Positions 52,976 through 62,058 of a stretch of 64,000 nt of DNA are shown piece by piece (position 1 is the stretch's first letter; each line of letters begins with the position of its first letter). The notes under the pieces are model-generated. The model worked only from the letters and a program-made list of their open reading frames with translations, made no database searches and was not told the DNA's origin. Position numbers and translations under genes: made by a program. Source of the DNA: an uncultured Duncaniella sp. (GTDB lineage: Bacteria; Bacteroidota; Bacteroidia; Bacteroidales; Muribaculaceae); NCBI GenBank assembly GCA_910576785.1, contig CAJTJG010000003.1, forward strand, positions 38,408 through 102,407, in the 5' to 3' direction.

Positions 52976-54955
52976 TTATTGTTCGTCGAGAGGGGCGTCA
53001 GATGCCAGCTGGGTGTCATCCTCCACCACCAGATTGTCTATGATGAACGTCTGGCGCTCCATCGTGTTCTTGCCCATATAGAATTCGAGCAGTTCGGACA
53101 CGGCGTCCTGCTTGCGCAGGGCCACACGGTCCACCCTCATGTCCGGACCGATGAATCCTCTGAACTCATCGGGCGATATCTCGCCGAGTCCTTTGAATCG
53201 GGTTATCTCGGCATTGTCACCGAGTTTCTCTATGGCGGCTATGCGCTCCTCGTCCGAGTAGCAGTAGTATGTCTCGTCGTTGGCTGCGGCCTTCGAGCGT
53301 GCGCCGCGCTTGGCCGTCTTGCGGTTGCGCACACGGAAGAGCGGTGTCTGGAGCACATACAGGTGTCCCTTCTTGATCATGTCAGGGAAGAACTGGAGGA
53401 AGAACGTCAGCAGCAGCAGACGTATGTGCATGCCGTCCACATCGGCATCGGTGGCTATGATGACATTGTTGTAGCGCAGTCCGTCTATGCCCTCCTCGAT
53501 GTTGAGAGCGGCCTGCAGGAGGTTAAACTCGTCATTCTCATAGAGTATCTTGGCGGGCACGCCGTAGGAGTTCTTGGGCTTGCCTCGCAGCGAGAACACT
53601 GCCTGGGTCTCCACATTGCGTATCTTGGTGATCGAGCCGGCTGCCGAGTCACCCTCTGTGATGAAGATGCTTGATGCGAGCTTCTTCTCCTCGTCACCCT
53701 TTGGGTCGTTGAAATGCACGCGGCAGTCCAGCAGCTTCTTGTTGTGGAGATTGACCTTTTTGGCCTTCTCGCGGGCGAGCTTCGTCACTCCGGCCATGGC
53801 CTTGCGCTCGCGCTCGCTCTCCTGCACTTTCTTCAGTATTATGTCGGCCACGTCGGTGTTGCGGTGCAGGTAGTTGTCAAGTTCGGTCTTGATGAAGTCG
53901 CCGACAAACTTGGCTACCGTCGGGCCGTCCGGACCCACATCGCGCGATCCGAGTTTGGTCTTGGTCTGCGATTCGAATACCGGCTCCTCCACCTTGATCG
54001 AGATGGCGGCCACTATGCCGTTGCGTATATCCTCGTACTGGAAGTCTTTCTTGAAATACTCCTTGATGGTGCGCGACAGTGCCTCCTTGAACGCCGTGAG
54101 GTGTGTGCCACCCAGCGGTGTGTGCTGTCCGTTGACAAACGAGTAGTACTCCTCGCCGCGCTGGTTGGCATGGGTTATGGCTACCTCTATGTCATCGCCT
54201 TTCAGGTGGATAGGCTCATATAGCGGCTCCACGCTGAGATTATCCTTGAGCAGATCCAGCAGGCCGCCGCGTGAGTGGTAGCGCTTGCCGTTGAAGAAAA
54301 GCGACAGCCCTGTGTTGAGATACGTATAGTTCTTCACCAGCGGGATGATATGCTTTTCATCGAAGCGGTAGTCGCGGAATATGGAGGCGTCGGGAGTGAA
54401 GCGCACCAGTGTGCCTCCGGGTTCGTCGGTAGGCTCGATATCGCTCTCCTCTATGAGATTTCCGCAGGTATAGAGTGCGCTCTTGGCCTGGCCGTCGCGC
54501 ACCGACCGTATGTAGAAGCTTGTGGACAGGGCGTTGACAGCCTTGATGCCGACACCGTTGAGGCCTACCGACTTCTTGAATGCCTTGGAGTCATACTTGC
54601 CGCCGGTGTTCATCTTGGACGATACGTCGATGAGTTTGCCCAGAGGCACTCCGCGGCCATAGTCGCGCACCTCCACAGTGCCCTCGGCCACATCCAGACG
54701 TATCTGACGGCCGTAGCCCATCATGAATTCATCTATGGCATTGTCGAGCACCTCCTTGATGAGCACATATATGCCGTCGTCAAAGTTGGAGCCGTCCCCT
54801 ACCTTGCCGATGTACATGCCGGGGCGCCGGCGGATATGCTCTTTCCAGTCGAGTGTGCGTATATCGTCCTCGCTGTAATCCACCGGGGTGGACGGCTGGG
54901 TGGTCAGTTCGCCGTTCTCCTCGAATATCTCGTCCGTTGCGTTCATCTCTTCCAT
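52976..54955 (-). CDS. parE: DNA topoisomerase IV subunit B
   Basis: A 659-residue GHKL ATPase subunit. KEVLDNAIDEFMMGYG binds ATP, YGRGVPLGKLIDVSSKMNTG follows, and the TOPRIM motifs are ITEGDSAAGSI and IIATDADVDGMHIRLLLLTF. LDWKEHIRRRPGMYIGKVGD distinguishes the Bacteroidetes ParE from GyrB. Start at 54955; the ATG at 54946 is an alternative. A -7 box (TATCTTTG, minus strand, 54961-54968) abuts the start, so the leader is nearly absent. Confidence 0.94.
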   Translation of the reverse strand: MEEMNATDEIFEENGELTTQPSTPVDYSEDDIRTLDWKEHIRRRPGMYIGKVGDGSNFDDGIYVLIKEVLDNAIDEFMMGYGRQIRLDVAEGTVEVRDYGRGVPLGKLIDVSSKMNTGGKYDSKAFKKSVGLNGVGIKAVNALSTSFYIRSVRDGQAKSALYTCGNLIEESDIEPTDEPGGTLVRFTPDASIFRDYRFDEKHIIPLVKNYTYLNTGLSLFFNGKRYHSRGGLLDLLKDNLSVEPLYEPIHLKGDDIEVAITHANQRGEEYYSFVNGQHTPLGGTHLTAFKEALSRTIKEYFKKDFQYEDIRNGIVAAISIKVEEPVFESQTKTKLGSRDVGPDGPTVAKFVGDFIKTELDNYLHRNTDVADIILKKVQESERERKAMAGVTKLAREKAKKVNLHNKKLLDCRVHFNDPKGDEEKKLASSIFITEGDSAAGSITKIRNVETQAVFSLRGKPKNSYGVPAKILYENDEFNLLQAALNIEEGIDGLRYNNVIIATDADVDGMHIRLLLLTFFLQFFPDMIKKGHLYVLQTPLFRVRNRKTAKRGARSKAAANDETYYCYSDEERIAAIEKLGDNAEITRFKGLGEISPDEFRGFIGPDMRVDRVALRKQDAVSELLEFYMGKNTMERQTFIIDNLVVEDDTQLASDAPLDEQ

Positions 54956-55073
54956 ATGCGCAAAGATACGAAAAATTCATGGCTTGACCCCCTGCGGAAT
55001 CTTAAAAAAGTGGAAATAGAACATATGTCGCCGCGGCGTTGTTAATATTGAAGACATAAAAACAACACACGAC

Positions 55074-55802
55074 ATGAAAAAAATAACTTATCTCGACCAT
55101 AGCGGCTTCGCGGTTTCCACCCCTGATGTCGTGATGGTCTTCGATTATTACAAGGATCCCGATAAAAAACTTGAGAAGGTGCTCGCCGAGCATCCCGACC
55201 TCCCCGTGGTCTTCTTCGTGACACACCATCACCCCGATCATTTCAACACCTCCATTTTCGAGCTCGCACAGAACCGCCGTCGCACCTATGTGCTCTCCAA
55301 TGATATTTTCTCCAAGCTTGTGCCCAAGGAGGGTTTCCAGGTGGCATGGATGTCGGCCGGCGATGTGATCGATTCCATCGACGGCATCACTCAGGTGCGT
55401 GCCTGCGGATCCACCGATGCCGGTGTCAGCTACGCCATCACCCTCAAGGATGTCAGCGTGCTCTTCCATGCAGGTGATCTCAATGACTGGCACTGGAAGA
55501 ACGACTCCACCGAGCGCGAGGCCGCAAAGGCCGAGGAGAAGTTCAATGTCATTGTCGACCGTATAGCCTCGCTCTATCCCTCGCTGGACATTGTCATGTT
55601 CCCCGTCGACGCCCGTATGGGCGAGGGGTTCGCCAAGGGTGCCGGGATATTCCTGCGCAAGATCAAGGTGGCCAATTTCTTCCCCATGCATTTCTGGGGC
55701 GAGCCTCAGAAGGCGTGCGACTTTTCGGCCTATATCCCCGAGGGCGTGTCCACCGAGTGCCATTGTCTCGACCGTCCCGGCATGAGCGTGGAGGTGAAGT
55801 GA
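55074..55802 (+). CDS. MBL-fold metal-dependent hydrolase
   Basis: A 242-residue metallo-beta-lactamase-fold protein. The metal motif is FFVTHHHPDHFNTSIF, with later ligands in LFHAGDLNDWHW and FFPMHFWGE. Resembles the UlaG/RNase Z-like hydrolases of unknown substrate. Single gene, starting just 118 bp from the divergent parE. Cytoplasmic, no signal. Confidence 0.88.
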   Translation: MKKITYLDHSGFAVSTPDVVMVFDYYKDPDKKLEKVLAEHPDLPVVFFVTHHHPDHFNTSIFELAQNRRRTYVLSNDIFSKLVPKEGFQVAWMSAGDVIDSIDGITQVRACGSTDAGVSYAITLKDVSVLFHAGDLNDWHWKNDSTEREAAKAEEKFNVIVDRIASLYPSLDIVMFPVDARMGEGFAKGAGIFLRKIKVANFFPMHFWGEPQKACDFSAYIPEGVSTECHCLDRPGMSVEVK

Positions 55803-55814
55803 TAATATCTCTCC

Positions 55815-57941
55815 TCAGCTCCTGCCGCGCAGACGTTTGAGCAGATTCATCATCAGAAGATAGAACGGCGCCGGCGGCGAGGTGAGGTCAGTGGCCATAA
55901 CCTCGGCCATAGTCATGGGAGGCTCGGTGCCGAACTGCCCAGGATAGAGCATTATGAGATTAGCCGTGGCGAAGTACCGTTGCAGGTACTCCGGCACGGC
56001 TTCCATGTCACTGTCGAACGATACGGAGGCACGGCGTGCGCTGACGATGACCAGAAGGTCGTCGTCAGTGATCTCTTTTGACCGCACCACAAAGTCGTCA
56101 TAGCTCTCCACCGTGGCAAACGTCATGCGCACCCCTATGCGGGCCTGCGCCATCACCGTGCGTATCATCGGGGCGGTGCCCTCCTCGCACCAGAAGTGCA
56201 TCGGTGCGCCTATGTGGCGCCCGAGGTTGCCGAGGGCCTGCACCCAGCGGCGGAATCCGGTCTCGAACTGCGCCTTCTTGGGCACTGCCACTATGATGCG
56301 CGTCATGGTGGACAGCGGATTGAAGCAGCGGGTTATGACCACCATGCGGTTGGTGGACTGGAGCAGCCGCTCTATCTTGTCGCCGAGGAAGGAGTCGATG
56401 ATGGCCGTGCGACGGTGCAGACCGATTATCACCTCGGTGATATCACGCTCCTCCATAGTGTTGATCACACCGGTTATGAAGTTCAGGTCATAGCGCTCTA
56501 TGGGAGTGAGGGCCACCTCCACCGAGGCTGCCGCGCGCTCGGCCACGTCGAGCGAGTTGCGCCCTATGGAGCGTGACGATGCCGAGTTGTCGTTGCGCAC
56601 ATGGAGCGCATAGAAGTCACCGGGCACCGATGAATCGGGGAATCGCATCGAGAGAGCGAGTTCCACTATGCCCGGGGCGGTAAGCGGGTTGGATATGGCT
56701 ATGAGGGTGCGCGGGCGTGTGGTCGACTCATCCTTGGCCATCTCCTCCGAGGCTTCCTCGAGCAGTTGCACCTTCAGGTGAGCGGCCGCACGGGCTGTGC
56801 CCAGCGAGGAGATGGTGCATGTCACGAGTATCATCACCACCGTGCCGTTGAGTATCTCCACATCGAAGAGTCCCATGCTGTAGCCTATGGTCACCACGGC
56901 GAGGGCCACAGCCGTGTGGGCATTGGAGAGCTGATACATGATGGTGCGGTCAACCGACGTCAGGTGGAACACCTTCTGCGTGAGCCATGCCGCTATCCAC
57001 TTCGTTGACATTGCCACGGCGCTCATCACGGCGGCCACATACAGCGTGCCCCAGCCGCCGAGCACCACATGGATATCTATGAGCATACCCACGCCTATCA
57101 GGAAGTAGGGTATGAAGAGCGCGTTGCCCACAAACTCCAGACGCCCCATCAGTGTGGAGCGCCCTGGTATGAAACGGTTCAGCACAAGACCTGCGTAGAA
57201 GGCTCCGAACACACCCTCTATCCCTATCCACTGCGCCACGGCCGCTGCCAGAAACACCATCACCATGATGTAGACGAACTGCTGGATACCGTCGTGGTAC
57301 TTCTTGAAGAAATAGCGTGTGAGGCGGGGGTAGATATAGAATATGCCGGCACAGTATACGGCCAGGTATATCAGTGTGTTGACGAGTGATATCACCGAGC
57401 CTTCGCGCACCACTCCCGTCACTCCCGCCAGCACTATGAGTGAGCCGAGCACGGTGACGATGGTGCCCGCTATGGCTATGATCACGGCCGGCGACTTGGT
57501 GACGCCGAAACGTGCCACTATAGGGTAGGCCAGCAGCGTATGGGCGGCGAACATTGAGGCCAGCAGCGCGGCCTCCACCACTCCCATATGAAACAGTATG
57601 ACTGCCGCCACAGCTCCGAGCAGGAGCGGCACGCCAAATGTGAACAGTCCGAACACCAGACCCTTGCGCAGATTCTTGCGCAGGTGATACATATCGATCT
57701 CTATTCCCGCCAGAAACATCAGGTAGAGTATGCCCACCTGACCGAACACCTCGAAACTCATGTCGCGGTCCAACAGGGCGAACCCGTGGGGCCCCACGGC
57801 CACACCGGCCAGGATGAGGCCGATCACGTGGGGGATCTTGAGACGGTTGAGCAGCAGTGGCGCCACAAGGATAATGCCCATGACCGTAAGAAATATTGGC
57901 ACGGGCTGCGATATCAACGGTGTGACGGCTTGCAGTATCAT
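55815..57941 (-). CDS. CPA2 family cation:proton antiporter with UspA-like tail
   Basis: A 708-residue protein. About 12 membrane helices at 1-385 with PHVIGLILAGVAVGPHG, FLAGIEIDMYHLRKN and FGAFYAGLVLNRFIPG belong to the Kef/NhaS antiporter type. The cytoplasmic part (410-700) has two Usp-like nucleotide-binding folds (TRPRTLIAISNPLTAPGIVE, TRIIVAVPKKAQFETGF). Likely Na+/H+ or K+/H+ exchange. The start codon is only 7 bp from a good -7 box, so the leader is nearly absent. Confidence 0.9.
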   Translation of the reverse strand: MILQAVTPLISQPVPIFLTVMGIILVAPLLLNRLKIPHVIGLILAGVAVGPHGFALLDRDMSFEVFGQVGILYLMFLAGIEIDMYHLRKNLRKGLVFGLFTFGVPLLLGAVAAVILFHMGVVEAALLASMFAAHTLLAYPIVARFGVTKSPAVIIAIAGTIVTVLGSLIVLAGVTGVVREGSVISLVNTLIYLAVYCAGIFYIYPRLTRYFFKKYHDGIQQFVYIMVMVFLAAAVAQWIGIEGVFGAFYAGLVLNRFIPGRSTLMGRLEFVGNALFIPYFLIGVGMLIDIHVVLGGWGTLYVAAVMSAVAMSTKWIAAWLTQKVFHLTSVDRTIMYQLSNAHTAVALAVVTIGYSMGLFDVEILNGTVVMILVTCTISSLGTARAAAHLKVQLLEEASEEMAKDESTTRPRTLIAISNPLTAPGIVELALSMRFPDSSVPGDFYALHVRNDNSASSRSIGRNSLDVAERAAASVEVALTPIERYDLNFITGVINTMEERDITEVIIGLHRRTAIIDSFLGDKIERLLQSTNRMVVITRCFNPLSTMTRIIVAVPKKAQFETGFRRWVQALGNLGRHIGAPMHFWCEEGTAPMIRTVMAQARIGVRMTFATVESYDDFVVRSKEITDDDLLVIVSARRASVSFDSDMEAVPEYLQRYFATANLIMLYPGQFGTEPPMTMAEVMATDLTSPPAPFYLLMMNLLKRLRGRS

Positions 57942-57948
57942 GATGCTG

Positions 57949-57979
57949 CAAAATTACGAAAAATAGTCCGGTTGGACAA
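57949..57979 (-). promoter_or_regulatory. Promoter of the antiporter gene, overlapping the ino1 terminator
   Basis: On the minus strand: ATTG (57976-57979), a 19-20 nt spacer and TAATTTTG (57949-57956). The -33 lies in the loop region of the ino1 terminator hairpin. Confidence 0.6.
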
Positions 57980-57999
57980 TCATGTCTAACCGGACTATT
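57957..57999 (-). terminator. Rho-independent terminator of ino1
   Basis: The 16-nt arms AATAGTCCGGTTGGAC and GTCTAACCGGACTATT (57962-57977, 57984-57999) pair with one mismatch, followed on the minus strand by TTTTT. Confidence 0.8.
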
Positions 58000-58039
58000 G
58001 AAAAATTCTGTCTATTCGGTGTCAGAGGGGGGGAGTGGA

Positions 58040-59368
58040 TCAGTCGATCTCCTCGTCAGCCTCGTAGCCGCCCATCTCGCGGATGGCGTTCTTCAGCATG
58101 GTGTACTGCTGGAAGAGGTGGTTCACGGGTACCTCACCCTTGGTGTAGTCGTGCATCGGGCTCTTGAGGAAGAAGCTCAGGAAGCGCTGGATGCCGTGAC
58201 GGCCTGCGCGGGCTGCGAGGTCGCTCAGCAGCACGAGGTCGAGGCAAAGGGGAGCAGCGAGGATGGAGTCGCGGCAGAGGAAGTTGATCTTGATCTGCAT
58301 GGGATAGCCCATCCAGCCGAAGATGTCTATGTTGTCCCAGCCCTCCTTGTTGTCGTTGCGCGGGGGATAGTAGTTGATGCGCACCTTGTGGTAGTACTGG
58401 TTGTCCTCGTCATTGCCGTGGCCGTAGAGGTCGGGCTGATCCTCGGGAACGAGGATGGACTCGAGGGTGGAGAGCTTGGATACCTCCTTGGTGCGGAAGT
58501 TGGCGGGCTCGTCGAGCACGAGGCCGTCGCGGTTGCCGAGGATGTTGGTTGAGAACCATCCGTTCAGACCGAGGCAGCGTGTGCCGATGATGGGGGCAAA
58601 ACCGCTCTTCACGAGGGTCTGGCCGGTCTTGAAGTCCTTGCCTGAGATGGGCATGCCGGTCTTCTCGCTGAGCTCCCACATGGCGGGGATGTCAACGGTG
58701 GTGTTGGGGGCGCCCATGATGAAGGGTGCGCCTTCCTGGAGTGCTGCGTAAGCGTAGCACATGGAGGGGGCGATGTGCTCCTTGTCGTCAGCCTTCATGG
58801 CAGCCTCGAGAGCCTCGAGTGTGCCGTGGATCTTCTCGTCTACCGGAACGTAAACCTCGGTCGAGGCGGCCCAGAGCACAACAACGCGCTCTACACCGGT
58901 CTCCTTCTTGAAGTTGCGGATATCCTCGCGGAGCTGCTCGGCCATCTCCCAGCGGGTCTTGCCTTCCATTACGTTGTCGCCGGTGAGGCGCTTGGCGTAG
59001 TTGTGGTCGAAAGCGGCCTTCATGGGGACGATCTTCTCGAGCTCATCCTTCACGGGGTTGATGTCCTTCTCCTTGAGAACCTCGGCGTTGATAGCGCTCT
59101 CGTAAGCGTTGGCGGGATATACGTCCCATGCGCCGAAGACGATGTCATTGAGGTCGGCGATGGGCACGATCTCGTTGTATTTCAGATATTTCTTGTCAGC
59201 ACCTTTTCCTACACGGATTTTGTCATACTGTGTCATGGAGCCAACGGGCTTCGAAAGGCCCTTGCGTGCCATGAGGACGCCGGTCATGAAGGTCGATGTC
59301 ACGGCTCCGAGACCTACTACGAGTACGCCAAGTTTACCAGTGGCGGGTTTTACGGTAGAGTTACTCAT
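58040..59368 (-). CDS. ino1: Inositol-3-phosphate synthase
   Basis: A 442-residue NAD-dependent synthase (MIPS) converting glucose-6-phosphate to myo-inositol phosphate. The Rossmann motif is LGVLVVGLGAVTSTFMTGVL near residue 13. VVLWAASTEVYVPVDEKIHG, PFIMGAPNTTVDIPAMWELS and GWFSTNILGNRDGLVLDEP are family stretches. In Bacteroides this enzyme feeds inositol phospholipids and sphingolipids. Alone here: no phosphatidylinositol-phosphate synthase or phosphatase gene adjoins. Upstream -7 box TAATTTTG at 59520-59527 (minus) implies a leader of about 150 nt. Confidence 0.93.
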   Translation of the reverse strand: MSNSTVKPATGKLGVLVVGLGAVTSTFMTGVLMARKGLSKPVGSMTQYDKIRVGKGADKKYLKYNEIVPIADLNDIVFGAWDVYPANAYESAINAEVLKEKDINPVKDELEKIVPMKAAFDHNYAKRLTGDNVMEGKTRWEMAEQLREDIRNFKKETGVERVVVLWAASTEVYVPVDEKIHGTLEALEAAMKADDKEHIAPSMCYAYAALQEGAPFIMGAPNTTVDIPAMWELSEKTGMPISGKDFKTGQTLVKSGFAPIIGTRCLGLNGWFSTNILGNRDGLVLDEPANFRTKEVSKLSTLESILVPEDQPDLYGHGNDEDNQYYHKVRINYYPPRNDNKEGWDNIDIFGWMGYPMQIKINFLCRDSILAAPLCLDLVLLSDLAARAGRHGIQRFLSFFLKSPMHDYTKGEVPVNHLFQQYTMLKNAIREMGGYEADEEID

Positions 59369-59753
59369 GATTTTAGTTACTGAAAACGATGGTGTTTGTT
59401 AAATTGTATTTTCTATGGTTGGGGCTCTCTGTTGCCATGCGTCCCGGGGTTGTGACGGAGACGCTTGAACATACTTTCTCCAAAGAGCGCCCCAAAAGTA
59501 CACCAAAATTCTCTAAGTGCAAAATTATTATTAATTTAAAAATCCCTTATATTTGTGAATTAAGGTGAATATTTGGTTTATTTAGTGAAGTTATGTGAAA
59601 ATGATGAGTTTTTATATTGTTTGTTGTTAATGGATATTAAAGGGGTGTGAGCCCCGGTTTTATATATTCCGCCACATAAGTATGGCGAAAGTGGGGATTA
59701 TTTCATAGATTTGCAGTATTGAACACTATATATAATGATATAATAAGACTGAC
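59369..59753. other. Divergent intergenic region between ino1 and apeB
   Basis: No ORF. Holds the ino1 -7 box (59520-59527, minus) and a TAGATTTG -7 box for the aminopeptidase gene (59706-59713, plus). AT-rich from 59520 to 59640. No riboswitch recognised in the ino1 leader. Confidence 0.5.
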
Positions 59754-61052
59754 ATGGAAGAGTGCAATACGAATATACGTTCGCTGATGGAGTTTCTGGA
59801 CAGAAGCCCTGTGAATTTCTATGCCGTGCATACGGCGGCTTCGCGCCTTGAGGAGGCTGGATTCGCCCGTCTGGACGCGGCTGAGGCATGGACGCTGAAG
59901 CCGGGTGGCAAATATTACATGACCAAGAACGGATCGGCCATCTTCGCCTTCATTGTGGGCACGGGCACTCCGGCGGCAGGTTTCCGCATCATCGCTTCCC
60001 ACTCCGACTCACCATGTTTCCGTGTGAAGCCCCATCCGGAGATGCTCACTGACGGCGGTGTGGTGAAGCTGAATGTGGAGGTGTACGGCGGCCCGATACT
60101 CTACACATGGTTCGATCGTCCGCTCTCGCTGGCCGGACGCGTGATGCTCCGCGGGTCTGATCCGCTCCATCCCCGCTGCGAGCTGCTGAGGTGGGACAGG
60201 CCGCTGCTTACCATCCCGCATCTTGCCATCCATTTCAACCGTCAGGTCAACGAAGGCAACCGCATCTCGCCGCAGAAGGACATGCTCCCCGTCATAGGGA
60301 TGGTGCGCGATGCTGCCGAGAAGGATGGCATGCTCCTGCACATGATGGCCGATGCGCTCGGTTGCAGTGTTGACGACATACTGGACTTCGACCTCTCGCT
60401 CTACGACACTACCCCCGCATGTCTCGTGGGGATGAACAACGAATTCATCACCTCCGGACGCCTCGACGACCTGAGCATGGTGCATGCCTCGCTCGAGGCA
60501 ATATGCGGCGCGGAGCCGGCTGAGCAGACTCTCGTCATGGCTGTATTTGACAACGAGGAGACCGGCTCGGGCACCAAGCAGGGTGCGGCATCTCCCATCC
60601 TCGCCGACTTGCTGCGGCGCATCACCGACACGCTCGGCGGCGATCATGAGGCGTTTGTGAGGAGCGTCGAGAAGTCGTTCATGGTCTCGGCCGACAACGC
60701 CCACGCCTATCACCCCAACTATGGCGAGAAGTACGACCCCACCAACCATCCCGTGCCCGGCGGTGGACCCGTCATCAAGATCAATGCCCGCTGCAAGTAC
60801 ATGACCGACGCCGACTCGGCCGCGGTGTTCCGCTCCATATGCGACAAGGCAGGTGTGCCGTGCCAGTACTTCGTCAACCACAGTGACGTGGCCGGAGGCT
60901 CCACGCTCGGCAATATCCTCACCTCGCAGCTCCCCCTGCGCGGCGTTGACATGGGCGAGGCCATATGGGCCATGCACTCGGCACGCGAGACGGCCTCGGC
61001 CATTGACCATACATATACTATAAGGGTGTTCAGGGAGTTCTTTGCCCTGTGA
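59754..61052 (+). CDS. apeB: M18 family aminopeptidase
   Basis: A 432-residue cytoplasmic dinuclear zinc aminopeptidase related to aspartyl aminopeptidase. SHSDSPCFRVKPHPEM provides the first His/Asp ligands, VYGGPILYTWFDRPLSLAGR follows, and FDNEETGSGTKQGAASP holds the catalytic Glu pair. Late ligands are in SADNAHAYHPNY and VNHSDVAGGSTLGNI. Length is normal. The 3' end overlaps the convergent gene by 23 bp. Confidence 0.94.
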   Translation: MEECNTNIRSLMEFLDRSPVNFYAVHTAASRLEEAGFARLDAAEAWTLKPGGKYYMTKNGSAIFAFIVGTGTPAAGFRIIASHSDSPCFRVKPHPEMLTDGGVVKLNVEVYGGPILYTWFDRPLSLAGRVMLRGSDPLHPRCELLRWDRPLLTIPHLAIHFNRQVNEGNRISPQKDMLPVIGMVRDAAEKDGMLLHMMADALGCSVDDILDFDLSLYDTTPACLVGMNNEFITSGRLDDLSMVHASLEAICGAEPAEQTLVMAVFDNEETGSGTKQGAASPILADLLRRITDTLGGDHEAFVRSVEKSFMVSADNAHAYHPNYGEKYDPTNHPVPGGGPVIKINARCKYMTDADSAAVFRSICDKAGVPCQYFVNHSDVAGGSTLGNILTSQLPLRGVDMGEAIWAMHSARETASAIDHTYTIRVFREFFAL

Positions 61053-61506
61053 TCCCTCCCGAGTCTTCGGTCCGGGGCGGTGATGCCGGCTGAGGCACAC
61101 CGTCTGCGGCCGCACAATCTTTTTCATCCGGCAGTGTGGCTAAGTCCGCGCTGCCGGAACTGTTTTTGCATTCATTTTCCTGCTGTTCCGCGGCGTTCTT
61201 CCTCATCCTCTCCTTCTCCTCCTCCTTGGCGCGGCGGCGGGCTGCGGCACGCTCGCGGGCCTCGCGTGAGCGGCGCATGGCGGTGTCGATATCATCCTTG
61301 ATCATATGGAAGATGATATCGTAGATGTCATGGTGGTCGCACCACGGCAGCACCACTTTACCTTTTTCTATATAGATGTCTATGGTCTCCTCAAACTCCT
61401 CGAAGTCGAGTTCGCGTCCGGCTATGGTCACCCCTATCAGAGCCTTCTCCTTGATCTTCTCGTAAGCCCGCTTGGACAGCGGCTTGTCCCACTTTGCACT
61501 CTTCAT
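61030..61506 (-). CDS. Hypothetical protein with basic coiled-coil region
   Basis: A 158-residue protein. Residues 1-75 form a compact region (MKSAKWDKPLSKRAYEKIKE, ELDFEEFEETIDIYIEKGKV, LPWCDHHDIYDIIFHMIKDD). Residues 78-110 are an Arg/Ala/Glu-rich helix (RSREARERAAARRRAKEEEK). The tail is Ser/Pro/Gly-rich and probably disordered. No signal or membrane segment and no family recognised. Its 3' end overlaps the aminopeptidase gene on the other strand, which weakens confidence in the last 8 residues. Confidence 0.55.
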   Translation of the reverse strand: MKSAKWDKPLSKRAYEKIKEKALIGVTIAGRELDFEEFEETIDIYIEKGKVVLPWCDHHDIYDIIFHMIKDDIDTAMRRSREARERAAARRRAKEEEKERMRKNAAEQQENECKNSSGSADLATLPDEKDCAAADGVPQPASPPRTEDSGGITGQRTP

Positions 61507-61598
61507 ATCCTTATGATGTTTTATTGATTGTTTTCTGCAAAGTTACCACCGTCCCGCCGCCAAAAAGGTGCGATAATATCGCGCATCTCAAAAAAGGA

Positions 61599-61735
61599 GT
61601 CTCGAAGGGACGATGTCATGGATAATCCCGCACGACTTAGTGCGGGGGATTGTAAAGAATGAGGGGATGAGTCCCGAAGGGACGACGTCGTGGTAACGAT
61701 TATACCACGACATCGTCCCTTCGGGACTCCCAGGC
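61599..61735. repeat. GAGTCCC...GGGACGA repeat array with 27-bp hairpin
   Basis: A first unit (about 61597-61617), a CCCGCA/TGCGGG hairpin (61626-61646), then a second unit at 61669-61695 whose inverse follows at 61703-61729. The 27-nt arms have one mismatch and a 7-nt spacer. The same unit type is at 46483-46585. Confidence 0.8.
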
Positions 61736-61739
61736 CTTT

Positions 61740-61955
61740 ACGCACAACAAATACCTCAGCCAAAAAAACCTTCTATTTCCCCCTCCGCGCACAAAGCACA
61801 AAAACTTTTGTTTCCTCTGCGCACCTTCTGTCCCTATCATATAACAAATTTGTTATATTGCTCCAAGCTAATGCGGAACGCGTTATAGGGACTTTTGTAT
61901 CCTTCTGTCAATTATGACACAGCCTCTTTACTCCGGTAATATGTGAAATCCGGAA
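61740..61955. repeat. Degenerate palindromic element, copy H
   Basis: Near 61890-61923 the sequence GGGACTTTTGTATCCTTCTG then CAATTATGACACAGCCTC is the reverse complement of the copy C head and arm (14363-14393). The opposite arm is only partly present (near 61828-61838) and a perfect ATAACAAATTTGTTAT palindrome sits in between. Probably a decayed or rearranged copy. Confidence 0.55.
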
Positions 61956-61960
61956 TGTTT

Positions 61961-61993
61961 TTTGGCTTTATAAAGGTGAAATGATTATATTTG
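61961..61993 (+). promoter_or_regulatory. Promoter of the serpin gene
   Basis: TTTG (61961-61964), a 21-nt spacer and TATATTTG (61986-61993). Start near 62000 gives a leader of about 60 nt. Confidence 0.7.
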
Positions 61994-62058
61994 CAAGATG
62001 AAGATGCTGAATTTGTTACATTTGGTTTCTAATAATCTCTAAATATCAATTGAGAACT

